The notes: a model not told the origin generated them from the letters alone. A stretch of 64,000 bases of DNA from Sphingobacterium populi (GCF_001586775.1 NZ_LQXS01000003.1:310001-374000), one strand, 5' to 3'. Shown: positions 20,589-30,962, counted from the stretch's first letter. Made by a program: numbers and translations.

Positions 20589-21773
20589 ATGCAAAAATTT
20601 GAACAAACATGGCGCTGGTATGGCCCGCAAGATCCAGTAAGTTTACAAGATGTGAAACAAGCTGGTGCCACAGGTATTGTCACCGCTTTACATCATATCG
20701 CGCACGGTGAGGTATGGCCATTAGCAGATATTCAAGAACGTAAACGAATTATTGAAGCTTCTGGACTCGTTTGGTCTGTGGTAGAAAGTGTACCCGTACA
20801 TGAAGCGATCAAAACCAAGCGTGATGATGCAGCCCGCTTTATCGAAAATTATAAACAAACACTGCGCCATCTGGCAGCCTGTGATATCCGCGTGGTGACG
20901 TACAATTTTATGCCCGTGCTGGACTGGACACGCACCAAGTTAGATCTAGAATTGCCCAATGGTGCAAAAGCGTTGTATTTTGATTGGGCTGATTTGGCAG
21001 CTTTCGATTTACATATCTTCCAACGCGAAGATGCAGAGCGTGATTATCCCGCAGAGGTGATCTCAGAAGCAAAGCAACGGTTTGCCAGCTATAGCAGCGA
21101 AGATGTTGAGGCATTGAAAAGGGTAATCCTTATGGGTATTCCTAGTGAGAAAGATATCACGCTGGAAGATTTGCAAAACAGCCTAATACGGTACAAAGAG
21201 ATCGGACGCGAAGGTCTATTACACAACCTACTTTGGTTTTTGCGCGAAATACAGTCTGTATGCGAAGAAGAGGGGATTAAAATGGCCATCCATCCGGATG
21301 ATCCACCGTATCCCATCTTAGGATTACCACGAATTGCTTCTGGACTAGAAGATTATGTCAAGATTATTGAAGGCGTAAATGAAGAATTCAATGGCGTGTG
21401 CTTTTGTACAGGATCGCTTGGCGCAGGAATGACAAACGATGTGCCCGCGATAGCAAGAGCTATCAAACATCGTGTACATTTTGCACACTTCCGCAATGTC
21501 AAGAAGGATGAAATAGGGAATTTTTACGAAGCAGATCATCTTGGCGGAGATGTCGATATGGCGCAGGTTCTAGCTATTTTTATCGAAGAAAACCAGCTAC
21601 GATCAAATCCTATCCCTTTTCGACCAGACCATGGTCATCAGATGTTAGATGATCTACATAAGGTAACGAATCCTGGTTATTCCGCGATCGGTCGATTGCG
21701 CGGACTGGCTGAGTTACGCGGGCTCGAAGAAGGCCTGATTTACGGCAGATTACAGAAAAACACCAATACATAA
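20589..21773 (+). CDS. uxuA: Mannonate dehydratase
   Basis: UxuA removes water from D-mannonate to give 2-keto-3-deoxygluconate, using a divalent metal. The 394-residue protein opens with the family segment TWRWYGPQDPVSL and shows the metal and substrate residues in HPDDPPYPILGLPRI, CTGSLG, HFRNVK and RPDHGHQM. Length and motif order are normal. It sits between the oxidoreductase (13 bp) and the transporter (14 bp) and forms the centre of the operon. Confidence 0.96.
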   Translation: MQKFEQTWRWYGPQDPVSLQDVKQAGATGIVTALHHIAHGEVWPLADIQERKRIIEASGLVWSVVESVPVHEAIKTKRDDAARFIENYKQTLRHLAACDIRVVTYNFMPVLDWTRTKLDLELPNGAKALYFDWADLAAFDLHIFQREDAERDYPAEVISEAKQRFASYSSEDVEALKRVILMGIPSEKDITLEDLQNSLIRYKEIGREGLLHNLLWFLREIQSVCEEEGIKMAIHPDDPPYPILGLPRIASGLEDYVKIIEGVNEEFNGVCFCTGSLGAGMTNDVPAIARAIKHRVHFAHFRNVKKDEIGNFYEADHLGGDVDMAQVLAIFIEENQLRSNPIPFRPDHGHQMLDDLHKVTNPGYSAIGRLRGLAELRGLEEGLIYGRLQKNTNT

Positions 21774-21787
21774 ACCAAATACAAAAA

Positions 21788-23359
21788 ATGGGGAGCAAAG
21801 TAAAAGGAAACTACAGATGGGTTATTTGCGGATTATTATTTTTTGCAACGACTATCAATTATTTGGATAGGCAAGTACTGTCTCTGACTTGGAAGGATTT
21901 CATTGCTCCCGAATTTCACTGGACGAATAATGATTATGGCAATATTACCGCCTTGTTCGCCATCTTTTATGCTATAAGTATGTTGGTAGCTGGCAGATTT
22001 GTCGATCTGGTTGGTACAAAAAAAGGATTTCTTTGGGCCATCGGTGTATGGTCGGTAGGAGCGATATTACATGCATTTTGTGGCATCGCTACCGCTGGGA
22101 TTACGGCAGGCGAGTGGTTTGTGGGGTTCGAAGGCGCGAAGGAAGCTATTGGCCGTGTGCACGATTTTTCCCGGGTCGTCAACGTCAGTGTTGTTCTATT
22201 TATTTTTGCACGCTTTGTATTAGCGGTCGGAGAAGCCGGTAACTTTCCCGCTGCCATAAAGACAGTGGCCGAATATTTCCCAAAGAAAGATCGGGCATTG
22301 TCCACCAGTATATTCAATGCGGGTACCACTATCGGCGCTTTGGCTGCTCCGCTAACCATTCCTTACATCGCCAAGATATTGGGTTGGGAGATGGCCTTTA
22401 TTATAATTGGAGCGTTAGGATTTATATGGATGGGCTTCTGGATATTTATGTATGACAAACCTGAGAATAATATCCACGTGAGTGCCGAAGAGTTGGCATA
22501 TATTCAACAAGACGAAATACCTGATACACGCGTTTTGCAACCAGAAGTCATCGTAGAAGAGCGAAAGGTAACGATTACAAACTGTCTTAAACATCGGCAA
22601 ACATGGGCTTATGCGCTAGGCAAATTCATGACGGACGGTGTATGGTGGTTCTTATTATTCTGGATGCCGGCGTATCTTAGTTCGGTGTACGGTATTAAAT
22701 CTTCCGATTTCATCGGGCAAATAGCACTTTTTGTATTGTACAGTATTACGATGTTATCGATCATAGGCGGATGGTTACCTACGTATTTCGTAGATAGGTT
22801 AGGGTTGGATCCTTACGCAGGTCGTATGCGAGCGATGCTGATCTTTGCTTTCTTTCCTTTGGTCGTACTTTTTGCTCAGCCATTAGGCGAACTTTCGTTT
22901 TGGTATCCTGTAGTACTGATTGGTATTGGAGCAGCAGCACATCAATCTTGGTCTGCAAATCTTTATTCCGTCGTCGGCGATATGTTTCCTAAGCGCGCAA
23001 TCGCTACGGTTACCGGTATTGGCGGTTTGGCAGGTGGTATCGGAGCTTTCCTAATCAATAAGGCTTCCGGAATGCTCTTCGATTATTCGGAAAGACATTG
23101 GAGTACCATCAACGGGACTTCGCTACAGGAAGCGTTTCCACAATTTCAGAATACGGAAACAGAAAAAATCTTTTTGGAACAACATGGCGTGATCAGTATC
23201 GAAGAGTTTCTGGGTCAATTGGCATCTACGGGTAATGCAGTTAGCAATGGTATCAATACCGGTTACCTGATTATCTTTTCGTTTTGCGCAGTGGCTTATT
23301 TACTGGCATGGGTTGTCATGAAAACCTTAGTGCCTAGGATGAAGCAGGTTGAATTATAG
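21788..23359 (+). CDS. Hexuronate transporter, MFS (ACS family)
   Basis: This major-facilitator permease probably imports glucuronate, galacturonate or a related acid with protons. The 523-residue protein starts with the ACS-family segment TINYLDRQVLSLTWKDF and has about twelve membrane helices. An extra segment between helices 3 and 4 (about residues 100-140) and a C-terminal insertion before the last helix make it longer than E. coli ExuT. It is the third gene of the operon. Its last 26 bp overlap the convergent regulator gene, so no terminator fits between them. Confidence 0.88.
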   Translation: MGSKVKGNYRWVICGLLFFATTINYLDRQVLSLTWKDFIAPEFHWTNNDYGNITALFAIFYAISMLVAGRFVDLVGTKKGFLWAIGVWSVGAILHAFCGIATAGITAGEWFVGFEGAKEAIGRVHDFSRVVNVSVVLFIFARFVLAVGEAGNFPAAIKTVAEYFPKKDRALSTSIFNAGTTIGALAAPLTIPYIAKILGWEMAFIIIGALGFIWMGFWIFMYDKPENNIHVSAEELAYIQQDEIPDTRVLQPEVIVEERKVTITNCLKHRQTWAYALGKFMTDGVWWFLLFWMPAYLSSVYGIKSSDFIGQIALFVLYSITMLSIIGGWLPTYFVDRLGLDPYAGRMRAMLIFAFFPLVVLFAQPLGELSFWYPVVLIGIGAAAHQSWSANLYSVVGDMFPKRAIATVTGIGGLAGGIGAFLINKASGMLFDYSERHWSTINGTSLQEAFPQFQNTETEKIFLEQHGVISIEEFLGQLASTGNAVSNGINTGYLIIFSFCAVAYLLAWVVMKTLVPRMKQVEL

Positions 23360-24374
23360 TTGATTTCCGAAAAACCAACGTTGGGTCGAGTTTGGTTGTC
23401 GTCATTGCTAATTGAAAACGGTTTTTACACTGGATAATCTCTACTAATTTCTCTATTCCTAGTTTTCCCATTTCCAGTGCCGGCTGTACCACAGTAGAAA
23501 GAGCCGGATTGAGAGAATCAGCAGCTTCTGTATTGGAGAAACCAATGACGGCGACTTCCTCGGGCACACGAATACCCATATCGGATAGAATACCGAGCGT
23601 ACTTAGTGTGAGCATGTCGGTATTGCCCAATATTCCTAAAGGTCGTGGTGTAGATCCCAGTTTGGTTTGTAGCGCATCTCTTAAACTGCTCACGAGCACT
23701 GGGCGTGGCAATTGATAATCGACTTCGATGATATTATCGTCCGAAAAAGGGATCTGATTAGCCATCAAAGCACTTCTATGCCCGGCAGTACGTTTTTGAG
23801 TCACACCCAAATCTTTTCCATTTAGTACTAATATCTTGTTTCGACCCATGTCGATTAGATGTTGCGTAGCTGCAAAGGCTCCTCTTTCGTTGTCTATGCC
23901 GATCTTGTGAGTTTCCAGATCAAAATCAATACGATCAATCAATACAATAGGTACCTCTTGATGTACTTCCTGCAAAAATTCGACACTCGTATTGGCAGAA
24001 GGCGATATGAGTATACCATCAATATTCTGACTCAAGAGCGACTGTAATAGTTCGATCTCTTTGTCAGCATCCTCTCGGCTTTGCATAAATAGCAACTTAT
24101 AATTATTGCTATAAGCTGCTTGATGGGCGCCTTCCAAAATCTGAGCCTGAAATGGGTTGGCCAAATACGGGATGATGATCGCTACCGTATTGGTGCGGCC
24201 CGTCTTCAGGCTCTTGCCAAACATATTAGGACGGTAATGGTGCGCAGCTGCCAGTTCTTGCACCTTTCGTTTGGTTTCTACACTGATTTCATGGCTATCA
24301 TTGAGGGCTTTCGATACCGATGAGACGGATAGCCCTAGCATCTTTGCCAACTCTTTTAACGTGATATTGCCCAT
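23334..24374 (-). CDS. LacI-family transcriptional regulator of the hexuronate module
   Basis: The 346-residue protein has the N-terminal LacI helix-turn-helix and hinge (residues 4-50: ITLKELAKMLGLSVSSVSKAL, then YRPNMFGKSLKTGRTN) and a periplasmic-binding-protein-like sensor domain. It most likely senses a hexuronate pathway intermediate and binds the palindrome at 19671-19684. The target is inferred from location only. It is transcribed against the transporter gene with a 26-bp tail-to-tail overlap, which could add antisense effects. Confidence 0.9.
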   Translation of the reverse strand: MGNITLKELAKMLGLSVSSVSKALNDSHEISVETKRKVQELAAAHHYRPNMFGKSLKTGRTNTVAIIIPYLANPFQAQILEGAHQAAYSNNYKLLFMQSREDADKEIELLQSLLSQNIDGILISPSANTSVEFLQEVHQEVPIVLIDRIDFDLETHKIGIDNERGAFAATQHLIDMGRNKILVLNGKDLGVTQKRTAGHRSALMANQIPFSDDNIIEVDYQLPRPVLVSSLRDALQTKLGSTPRPLGILGNTDMLTLSTLGILSDMGIRVPEEVAVIGFSNTEAADSLNPALSTVVQPALEMGKLGIEKLVEIIQCKNRFQLAMTTTKLDPTLVFRKSTIIQPASS

Positions 24375-24413
24375 GTTTTTCCTTTAGTAGAACTCTTATT
24401 TTGCAGCTATAGA

Positions 24414-25073
24414 TCAACGTAAATCTACCAACTCAAAGTCTTTAAATTGATTTTTTTGGAAAGTAAAGATATTTGTCGGAATGGCCTGATTAACATACAA
24501 TGCGTTTACTGTATAGGTATAGCTGGAACCAGCCTTGTCAAATACCTTAATGTCATGTATATGATTGTTAGCGTTGATGCGCAGCTTTATTTTAGCATAG
24601 CTTGATGATTTGTCGGTCGGCGTAAGCTGAATAGCTTTTAGCGCTTGTTTGCCAACTCGCTCATCGGCCAATGCTGTATAATCGTAGCCTGTACGGTAAA
24701 ATGTAAACAAGTTTTGCGGGCCGAGTGTTTCCGCACTGTTGTCCACCTCGCTGACTTGCACTTCCTTGTCTTCCGGCAAGATAGACCAGACCGATTTGCC
24801 ATCACTAATGATCTCTTGCGCATTGAGTTGAATGCGATATTTATTACCCGCTTTGTCCAATTTCAATGATCCTGCATCATTGTATTTCTGCCCATCCGCT
24901 TGTGCCGCTTCAAAGGAGAAGTCGGCCATGATAGTGCGATAGCTATCGTATTTTTTCGACACCTGATCCAAAATAGTTTTGGCTGCGGTCGTTTTAGTCT
25001 GCGCTTTGGTAACGATCATTGGTAGGCACAGCAGTGCTAAAACTATGATTCGTGCAATAAATGTGATTTTCAT
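24414..25073 (-). CDS. LolA-like outer-membrane lipoprotein carrier protein
   Basis: The 219-residue protein has a signal peptide (hydrophobic stretch 8-22, cleavage near KAQT) and a LolA/LolB-type fold: an early motif on 'yrTIMADFSFEA', repeated beta strands and an aromatic-rich middle. Such proteins shuttle lipoproteins across the periplasm. Bacteroidota often encode several, so this may be a specialised copy. It starts 10 bp downstream of ftsK on the same strand, so the two are likely co-transcribed. Confidence 0.82.
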   Translation of the reverse strand: MKITFIARIIVLALLCLPMIVTKAQTKTTAAKTILDQVSKKYDSYRTIMADFSFEAAQADGQKYNDAGSLKLDKAGNKYRIQLNAQEIISDGKSVWSILPEDKEVQVSEVDNSAETLGPQNLFTFYRTGYDYTALADERVGKQALKAIQLTPTDKSSSYAKIKLRINANNHIHDIKVFDKAGSSYTYTVNALYVNQAIPTNIFTFQKNQFKDFELVDLR

Positions 25074-25083
25074 ACTCGCTATC

Positions 25084-27759
25084 TTATCTTAAAGTCTCCA
25101 AATACTGTTCTAAGGAGTACTCATCCGGGTACAGCACTTCACGTGCTTTGCTACCTTCAAATTGACCGACGATGCCTGCTGCCTCTAGCTGATCGATGAT
25201 TCGCCCAGCTCGATTATAGCCCAGCTTCAGCTTGCGCTGGATCAGCGATGTTGAACCTTGTTGGTGCATAACAATTAATCGTGCTGCATCTTCAAAAAGT
25301 GCATCGCGATCCGAAAGATCAAAATCGGCTAACCCACTTCCTTCACCATTTTCATCCACGTATTCTGGCAAGTAATGCGCCGAAGGATAGCCACGCTGTC
25401 CACCAATAAAATCCGATACTTGATCTACCTCAGGTGTGTCTACAAATGCACACTGAATACGAATCAGCTCACTCCCTGTAGCCAGCAACATATCTCCACG
25501 CCCGATTAACTGATCAGCACCGCCCGAATCCAGAATCGTTCTGGAATCCACCTTAGATAATACGCGGAATGCCAGACGCGCCGGAAAGTTGGCTTTGATG
25601 GTACCTGTAATGATATTCACTGAAGGGCGTTGCGTAGCGATTACCAAATGTATTCCTACGGCACGGGCCAACTGTGCTAATCGTGCAATGGGCGTTTCTA
25701 CCTCTTTGCCGGCTGTCATCATCAAATCCGCAAACTCATCCACAATGAGTACTATAAATGGTAAGAATCGGTGACCCTCTTCAGGGTTTAATCGCCGTCC
25801 TACAAACTTTGCATTATATTCTTTTAGATTGCGGACATGCGCATTTTTCAACAAGTCGTAGCGTTGATCCATTTCGATACACAAGGAGTTCAAGGTATTG
25901 ATTACCTTTTTTGTATCGGTGATGATGGCATCATCCTCGCCCGGTAATTTGGCTAAGAAATGGCGTTCAATCTTCTTGAACAACGAAAGTTCTACCTTTT
26001 TGGGATCCACCAATACAAATTTTAGCTCTGCTGGATGACGTTTGTATAGTAGAGAGGTCAAAATTGCATTGATCCCGACCGATTTACCTTGTCCGGTAGC
26101 TCCTGCGACTAGTAAGTGTGGCATTTTTGCCAGATCGGCAATGTACACCTCATTAGAAATGGTTTTTCCCAATGCTATGGGCAGATCCATGTCTGTTTTT
26201 TGGAATTTTTCGGTAGCAATCACGGATCTCATGGACACCATTTCTGGATTACTATTTGGCACTTCAATACCAATCGTACCTTTCCCTGGCATTGGAGCAA
26301 TGATTCGAATTCCTAAAGCCGCCAAGCTTAGCGCGATATCGTCTTCCAGATTTTTGATCCGCGAAATTCTAACTCCGGGTTTCGGGATGATTTCGTACAG
26401 CGTGACTGTCGGTCCGATAGTTGCCTTAATATGCTCAATCTCAATACTATAATTGCGAAGAGTGTCTACGATTTTGTTTTTATTAGCTTCTAGCTCCTGC
26501 TGATTAATTGTAATCTTTCCGGTGCCATAATCTTTCAACAAATCGAGTGGAGGATGTTGGTAGCCTGATAGATCCAGCTTTGGGTCGTACTCGCCAAATT
26601 GCTTAACCAGATCACTAGCCTCTACCGCCTTCTCTTCTTTGACGGCTTCTACAGTAAGTGCAAGCTCCTCTTCAGCAGGTTCCTCGGTTTCTACCGACAG
26701 ATCAGGTTCTACAGAAAGAGTAATTGCTTCGTCTTCGCTAACCGCTGGAATGTGCGGCTCTGGCGTATGCGTGTCAACCACATCAAAAGAAATCGCGGTG
26801 CGCCCTTCATCAGATCGTAAGGTATTTTTCTCCTTCGGTGCGCTTGTGTCGGGTTCCCATGTCGGGTTTTCCTGTTGGTGTTGTTCTAAGTTATTCTTTG
26901 TAGCGGTATCACGATTGGGCTGTTGTACAATTCGCTCCTTGGGCATTGCCCGATCTTCCATAAAGCTATTGCTGGCTGATGGTCGCTCTAGCCGGTCGCC
27001 AGTAGCGTATTCGTCTTCCTCATTTGCTTCTTCATATTCTTCATCTTCGGTAGATCGAGTGCTTTGAAAAGAAATTTTAAGATCGTAGTTATAAATCAGG
27101 ATGAGTGCGGCTAATAGTACAAAGAGCAAAATACCCGCAACTCCGGCCGTTCCGATCTGTAAAGCAAGAATTTGATTGGTCCAATAGCCAAATTTGCCTT
27201 CTAGAATATGTGGCGTATCTGTGATGAAGTCCTGCAAGAAACCAAGTGTAAGAGAGGTGAAAATGATCGCAATAAGCGAATACAAGATTGTCTTGCCGAC
27301 GGGCAATAAAGCCCGAAGATACAGTAGCCGGTATCCAACTATAAACAAAATGAGAATAAACAGAAATGAGGCAATACCAAACCATTCGAAAATAAACTGA
27401 TTGGCTAATAATGCACCAAACTTTCCAAGTTTATTCTCGATAATTGGTATTTCTAGTGCATCATCCATTACCTCTTCCGACGTGCTGAATAATGTACTCC
27501 AACCGCCATTAGTAATATATATGTAGCTCTGATCTGCCTTCCATGTAAACAGGTATGAAAAAAAAGCTACCGCAAAAAGTCCGGAGGTGATCAGTAAGAA
27601 TAATCCCAATACCTTCATCACCTTTTGCTGCCCTTCCGTAAAGTTTATTTTACGGAAAGCGCGAGTGGTCTTCTTAGGTGTGTACGAGGAAGTGCTCTTC
27701 GAGCCCCTAACTCCACTGCCAGATGCACTTCCACTTTTAAATGTATTTCCTTTAGCCAT
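25084..27759 (-). CDS. ftsK: DNA translocase FtsK/SpoIIIE
   Basis: FtsK pumps chromosomal DNA through the closing septum and activates dimer resolution. The 891-residue protein has four predicted membrane helices in the first 230 residues and a short acidic, proline-poor linker (about 235-400). The motor follows, with Walker A GATGQGKSVG near residue 555, Walker B-like LIVDEFADLM and IATQRPSVNIITG. The C-terminal winged-helix gamma domain contains SLIQRKLKLGYNRAGRIIDQLE. The linker is much shorter than in E. coli. A LolA-like gene follows directly. Confidence 0.96.
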   Translation of the reverse strand: MAKGNTFKSGSASGSGVRGSKSTSSYTPKKTTRAFRKINFTEGQQKVMKVLGLFLLITSGLFAVAFFSYLFTWKADQSYIYITNGGWSTLFSTSEEVMDDALEIPIIENKLGKFGALLANQFIFEWFGIASFLFILILFIVGYRLLYLRALLPVGKTILYSLIAIIFTSLTLGFLQDFITDTPHILEGKFGYWTNQILALQIGTAGVAGILLFVLLAALILIYNYDLKISFQSTRSTEDEEYEEANEEDEYATGDRLERPSASNSFMEDRAMPKERIVQQPNRDTATKNNLEQHQQENPTWEPDTSAPKEKNTLRSDEGRTAISFDVVDTHTPEPHIPAVSEDEAITLSVEPDLSVETEEPAEEELALTVEAVKEEKAVEASDLVKQFGEYDPKLDLSGYQHPPLDLLKDYGTGKITINQQELEANKNKIVDTLRNYSIEIEHIKATIGPTVTLYEIIPKPGVRISRIKNLEDDIALSLAALGIRIIAPMPGKGTIGIEVPNSNPEMVSMRSVIATEKFQKTDMDLPIALGKTISNEVYIADLAKMPHLLVAGATGQGKSVGINAILTSLLYKRHPAELKFVLVDPKKVELSLFKKIERHFLAKLPGEDDAIITDTKKVINTLNSLCIEMDQRYDLLKNAHVRNLKEYNAKFVGRRLNPEEGHRFLPFIVLIVDEFADLMMTAGKEVETPIARLAQLARAVGIHLVIATQRPSVNIITGTIKANFPARLAFRVLSKVDSRTILDSGGADQLIGRGDMLLATGSELIRIQCAFVDTPEVDQVSDFIGGQRGYPSAHYLPEYVDENGEGSGLADFDLSDRDALFEDAARLIVMHQQGSTSLIQRKLKLGYNRAGRIIDQLEAAGIVGQFEGSKAREVLYPDEYSLEQYLETLR

Positions 27760-27783
27760 GTAGATGACAATTTATGCCTTTTA

Positions 27784-27791
27784 CAAACTTA
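27784..27791 (-). promoter_or_regulatory. Candidate -7 element upstream of ftsK
   Basis: On the minus strand the site reads TAAGTTTG, a match to TAnnTTTG, 25 bp before the ftsK start. No correctly spaced TTTG -33 element is visible, so the call is tentative. Confidence 0.35.
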
Positions 27792-27911
27792 CTAAAAATA
27801 GACAAAACTACAGTTTTGGCAAGCGCTGAAGTTGTATATTGTAGCGAGTATATTTCTTTTTGCGTTTGTTATAACATGAGTGCCAGAACGTAGGCATTCA
27901 AAAAAAATATT

Positions 27912-28619
27912 ATGAGAAAATTCATATCCATTTTAGTCGCCACAGCATTACTTTTCGCCTCATGTTCTAACAAAGATTTGCTGTCGGACCAATTTGTCAA
28001 TTTGCCTGAAAACCAAATGGCCGTATTGGCGGTTTTCAATGCTGTATCTAATACGGATCAAGTAGACGTGTTGTTAAACGGAGAACGGCTAAACACTAAT
28101 TTAGAAATGTTGCGTTATGGAGAGTTTATGCGTCATCGAACAGTATATCCAGGCAACAGAACGCTTTCGATGAATATTCGCTTTGGAAGTCGAACGCTCT
28201 CCACCGCAGCAGAAAGTCTTAATCTATCTGCTGGTCGAAATTATTCCTTACTATTGACTAATGGTAATCCGGTGCAGACAGCTTTAGTAGAAGATGATTT
28301 GCTGTTACCTCGGAATGGTCAGTTTAAAGTACGGTTTTTAAATACTAATACGGATGGCTTAGCGGTATCGATTGGGAATAACCCAACAGCTAGCAATGTT
28401 TTCCCGCCGTTGGCAGCGGGTAAGATGTCGGCTTTCGCCACATTAGATATAGACGAGTATTCTTTACTATTCGCCGGGCAGAACAGTGCTGCTGTTAATC
28501 ATGCTTTTGATTTAAATCCTGCCAACCAAGGTGTTTATACCATTTGGCTGACAGGTTCTTTACTAAATAAAGATAAGGCGGATCAACCAACGCTATACGC
28601 GGTGATCAAGCATCCTTAA
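27912..28619 (+). CDS. DUF4397-type lipoprotein
   Basis: The 235-residue protein has a signal peptide ending in the lipobox FASC (Cys19). It is followed by two repeats typical of DUF4397: AVFNAVSNTDQVDVLLNGERL and, later, VRFLNTNTDGLAVSIGN. This beta-sandwich family is frequent in Bacteroidota and has no established function. The gene stands alone and divergent from ftsK. Its stop codon directly abuts the stop of convergent tyrS. Confidence 0.82.
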   Translation: MRKFISILVATALLFASCSNKDLLSDQFVNLPENQMAVLAVFNAVSNTDQVDVLLNGERLNTNLEMLRYGEFMRHRTVYPGNRTLSMNIRFGSRTLSTAAESLNLSAGRNYSLLLTNGNPVQTALVEDDLLLPRNGQFKVRFLNTNTDGLAVSIGNNPTASNVFPPLAAGKMSAFATLDIDEYSLLFAGQNSAAVNHAFDLNPANQGVYTIWLTGSLLNKDKADQPTLYAVIKHP

Positions 28620-29906
28620 TTAATCAGTAACAATAATTAAGTAATAGTTTTTCTTGCCTCGCTGGGCAATGATATATTGATCGTTGATCAGATGGCTAAG
28701 TGATACACTAAGTTCGCCATCGGAAATTTTTTCTCGGTTGATCGACACACCACCACCTTGAAGCATTTTGCGCGCTTCACCTTTTGACGGAAATATTTGC
28801 GTATTTACAGCAAGGAAATCTAAGATATGAACACCTTGTTCCAAAGTTGTGCGGCTAAGCTCGTATTGCGGCAGCCCTTCAAACACTTCGCGAACCTCTT
28901 CTTCACTGAGCGAAGATAAAAAGTCCAAAGAACCATTGTTAAATAAGAAATCCGAAGTTTTAATGGCCGTCTCGTACGCATGTACTGAGTGTGTACGAAT
29001 GGTGATATCTTGTGCCAAAGCTTTTTGTACAACTCGTAAGTGCGGCGCCTGATCGTGCTCTGCAATGATCGACTCGATCTCTTCTTTGGTTTTTAGAGTG
29101 AAGATTTTGATCCAGCTTTTAGCATCATCGTCAGTCGCATTCAACCAAAATTGGTAGTATTTGTAGGGCGAGGTTTTCTTCGGATCAAGCCATATCGCTC
29201 CAGATTCTGTTTTCCCAAATTTCTGTCCGTCCGATTTCTTAATCAATTGCGTAGTCAGCGCATGTGCACTTCCTTGTTCTATACGGCGGATCATCTCGCT
29301 ACCAGTCACGATATTGCCCCACTGATCTGAACCACCCATTTGTATTTTACAATTATGGTGTTTCCACAAGTAGTAGAAATCGTAACCTTGTATAAGTTGG
29401 TAGGTGAATTCGGTAAACGAAAGACCGTTTTCGCCTTCTAATCTCTTTTTGACAGAATCTTTGGACATCATGTAATTGACGGTAATTAACTTACCGACGT
29501 CACGGATGAAATCCAAAAAACTGAATTCCTTAAACCAGTCATAATTGTTGACCATTTTTGCATCTGTCTCACCATCTCCGAAAGACAGGAACTTAGAAAG
29601 CTGTGCTTTTAAGCCATTGAGATTGTGCTGCAAGGTGTTTTCGTCCAGTAGATTACGTTCTGCGGACTTGAATGATGGATCTCCGATCATGCCAGTTGCG
29701 CCACCAACCAATGCAAACGGTTTGTGCCCAGCCGATTGAAAGTGGATCAACGTCATGATCTGCGTAAGATGCCCAACATGCAGAGAATCTCCAGTAGGAT
29801 CGAAGCCAATATATCCAGCAACTTTTTCGTCACTCAATAACTCCTCTGTACCGGGCATAATATCCTGCAACATGCCACGCCAACGCAATTCTTCTACAAA
29901 ATTCAT
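28620..29906 (-). CDS. tyrS: Tyrosyl-tRNA synthetase
   Basis: TyrS charges tRNA-Tyr. The 428-residue class I synthetase has [15 protein letters not shown] (the HVGH signature, near residue 40), the substrate motif [20 protein letters not shown], and the KMSKS-equivalent KFGKTESG near residue 232. The last 80 residues form an S4 RNA-binding domain ([19 protein letters not shown]). The stop codon directly abuts that of the convergent lipoprotein gene. Confidence 0.97.
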   Translation of the reverse strand: MNFVEELRWRGMLQDIMPGTEELLSDEKVAGYIGFDPTGDSLHVGHLTQIMTLIHFQSAGHKPFALVGGATGMIGDPSFKSAERNLLDENTLQHNLNGLKAQLSKFLSFGDGETDAKMVNNYDWFKEFSFLDFIRDVGKLITVNYMMSKDSVKKRLEGENGLSFTEFTYQLIQGYDFYYLWKHHNCKIQMGGSDQWGNIVTGSEMIRRIEQGSAHALTTQLIKKSDGQKFGKTESGAIWLDPKKTSPYKYYQFWLNATDDDAKSWIKIFTLKTKEEIESIIAEHDQAPHLRVVQKALAQDITIRTHSVHAYETAIKTSDFLFNNGSLDFLSSLSEEEVREVFEGLPQYELSRTTLEQGVHILDFLAVNTQIFPSKGEARKMLQGGGVSINREKISDGELSVSLSHLINDQYIIAQRGKKNYYLIIVTD

Positions 29907-30020
29907 CTTTAAAATGATTTGATTGTTAGGCAGTTATGTGTTTCCTGTGCGCGTTTGCTTATTTAGCTACGCTTCATGGTTTAATAAGCTACCGTTTTGT
30001 TAACATATATTCTAAGATTG

Positions 30021-30028
30021 CAAAGATA
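30021..30028 (-). promoter_or_regulatory. Candidate -7 element of tyrS
   Basis: The minus strand reads TATCTTTG followed by C, a strong match to the TAnnTTTGC -7 consensus and identical in core to the rplK promoter. It would place the start of transcription about 110 bp before tyrS. No clear -33 TTTG is seen at the normal distance. Confidence 0.5.
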
Positions 30029-30084
30029 AAACTTAAAGTGTATCTTACAGTTATTATATTCGGTTAGATAAATCTATTCTCACG

Positions 30085-30765
30085 GTGAACTTTCTGTCAC
30101 ACTTTTATTTTGAACGATATGCCTCTGAGTCTGCTCGGGTGGTAGGATGTTTATTGCCCGATTTATTAAAAAATGCCGACAAGGATTATGTCTTTCACCC
30201 AAATCGTTTTGAAGAGCAATTATTCGCGCATCCGCAATTGATCGCTATTTATCAAGGCTGGTATCGGCATGTTGAGGTAGATAAAATATTTCATAGTAGT
30301 CCATTCTTTTTGGAGCACAACCACCAGCTTCGCAAAAAGCTAGATCCCATACTCAGTCATTTACCCATTCGCGCCTCCTTCATGGGGCATATTTCTTTAG
30401 AACTGTTACTAGATCATCTGCTGATACAGCACGAAATGGCGAATGTAAGCCGTTTGTATGAGCACTTAACTCAGGTCAACAGATCGATGTTGAAGAAATT
30501 TTTGGAGATTATTGGTTTAACCAATACAGATAAGTTTTTCCATTTCTATGATCAATTTATATCGTGGAAGTATATTCACGAATATGCCGATCTACGGAGC
30601 TTGTCCGAGCCGTTATTCAATATTTCCAAACGTGTCTGGAGTTTTCAGGAGTCAGCATTAGATCGCCAGGCGCTTAGCGATGCACTGGAAGAATATGCGG
30701 CCGATTCATTGACAGATTTTCGCGATATATTTCGCTTTGTAAACGATAAGCTGACGATTAGTTAG
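30085..30765 (+). CDS. ACP phosphodiesterase homologue (DUF479)
   Basis: The 226-residue protein starts at GTG (30085) with MNFLSHFYFER, the characteristic opening of the AcpH family, whose E. coli member removes the phosphopantetheine arm from acyl carrier protein. GCLLPDLLK and FMGHISLELLLDHLLI carry the Asp and His residues expected of its HD-like metal site. The protein is slightly longer than E. coli AcpH. In many Bacteroidota the activity is untested, so the function is a family inference. It stands alone between tyrS and a permease gene. Confidence 0.8.
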   Translation: MNFLSHFYFERYASESARVVGCLLPDLLKNADKDYVFHPNRFEEQLFAHPQLIAIYQGWYRHVEVDKIFHSSPFFLEHNHQLRKKLDPILSHLPIRASFMGHISLELLLDHLLIQHEMANVSRLYEHLTQVNRSMLKKFLEIIGLTNTDKFFHFYDQFISWKYIHEYADLRSLSEPLFNISKRVWSFQESALDRQALSDALEEYAADSLTDFRDIFRFVNDKLTIS

Positions 30766-30962
30766 CTCCCTGAATGATGTTCACGCGATTTTCCAATGTC
30801 TTGGGAGAATATTGAAAATTAAAAGAGGTTTGTTCAGTACATCCCCCTCGCCCAAGATGCTTAAGAAAATAATTATACCTGATTACAGGATTATTTTTAG
30901 ACATTTGTAGTCAAATTAAGGCCAATTGTTGGTAGTGATCGTAAGTTGAATAACAGTTTTAT

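Noticed and set aside
26639..27067. A 142-codon plus-strand frame inside ftsK
   Set aside because: It is the antisense of the acidic low-complexity linker of FtsK, and its Ser-rich translation is a composition artefact.
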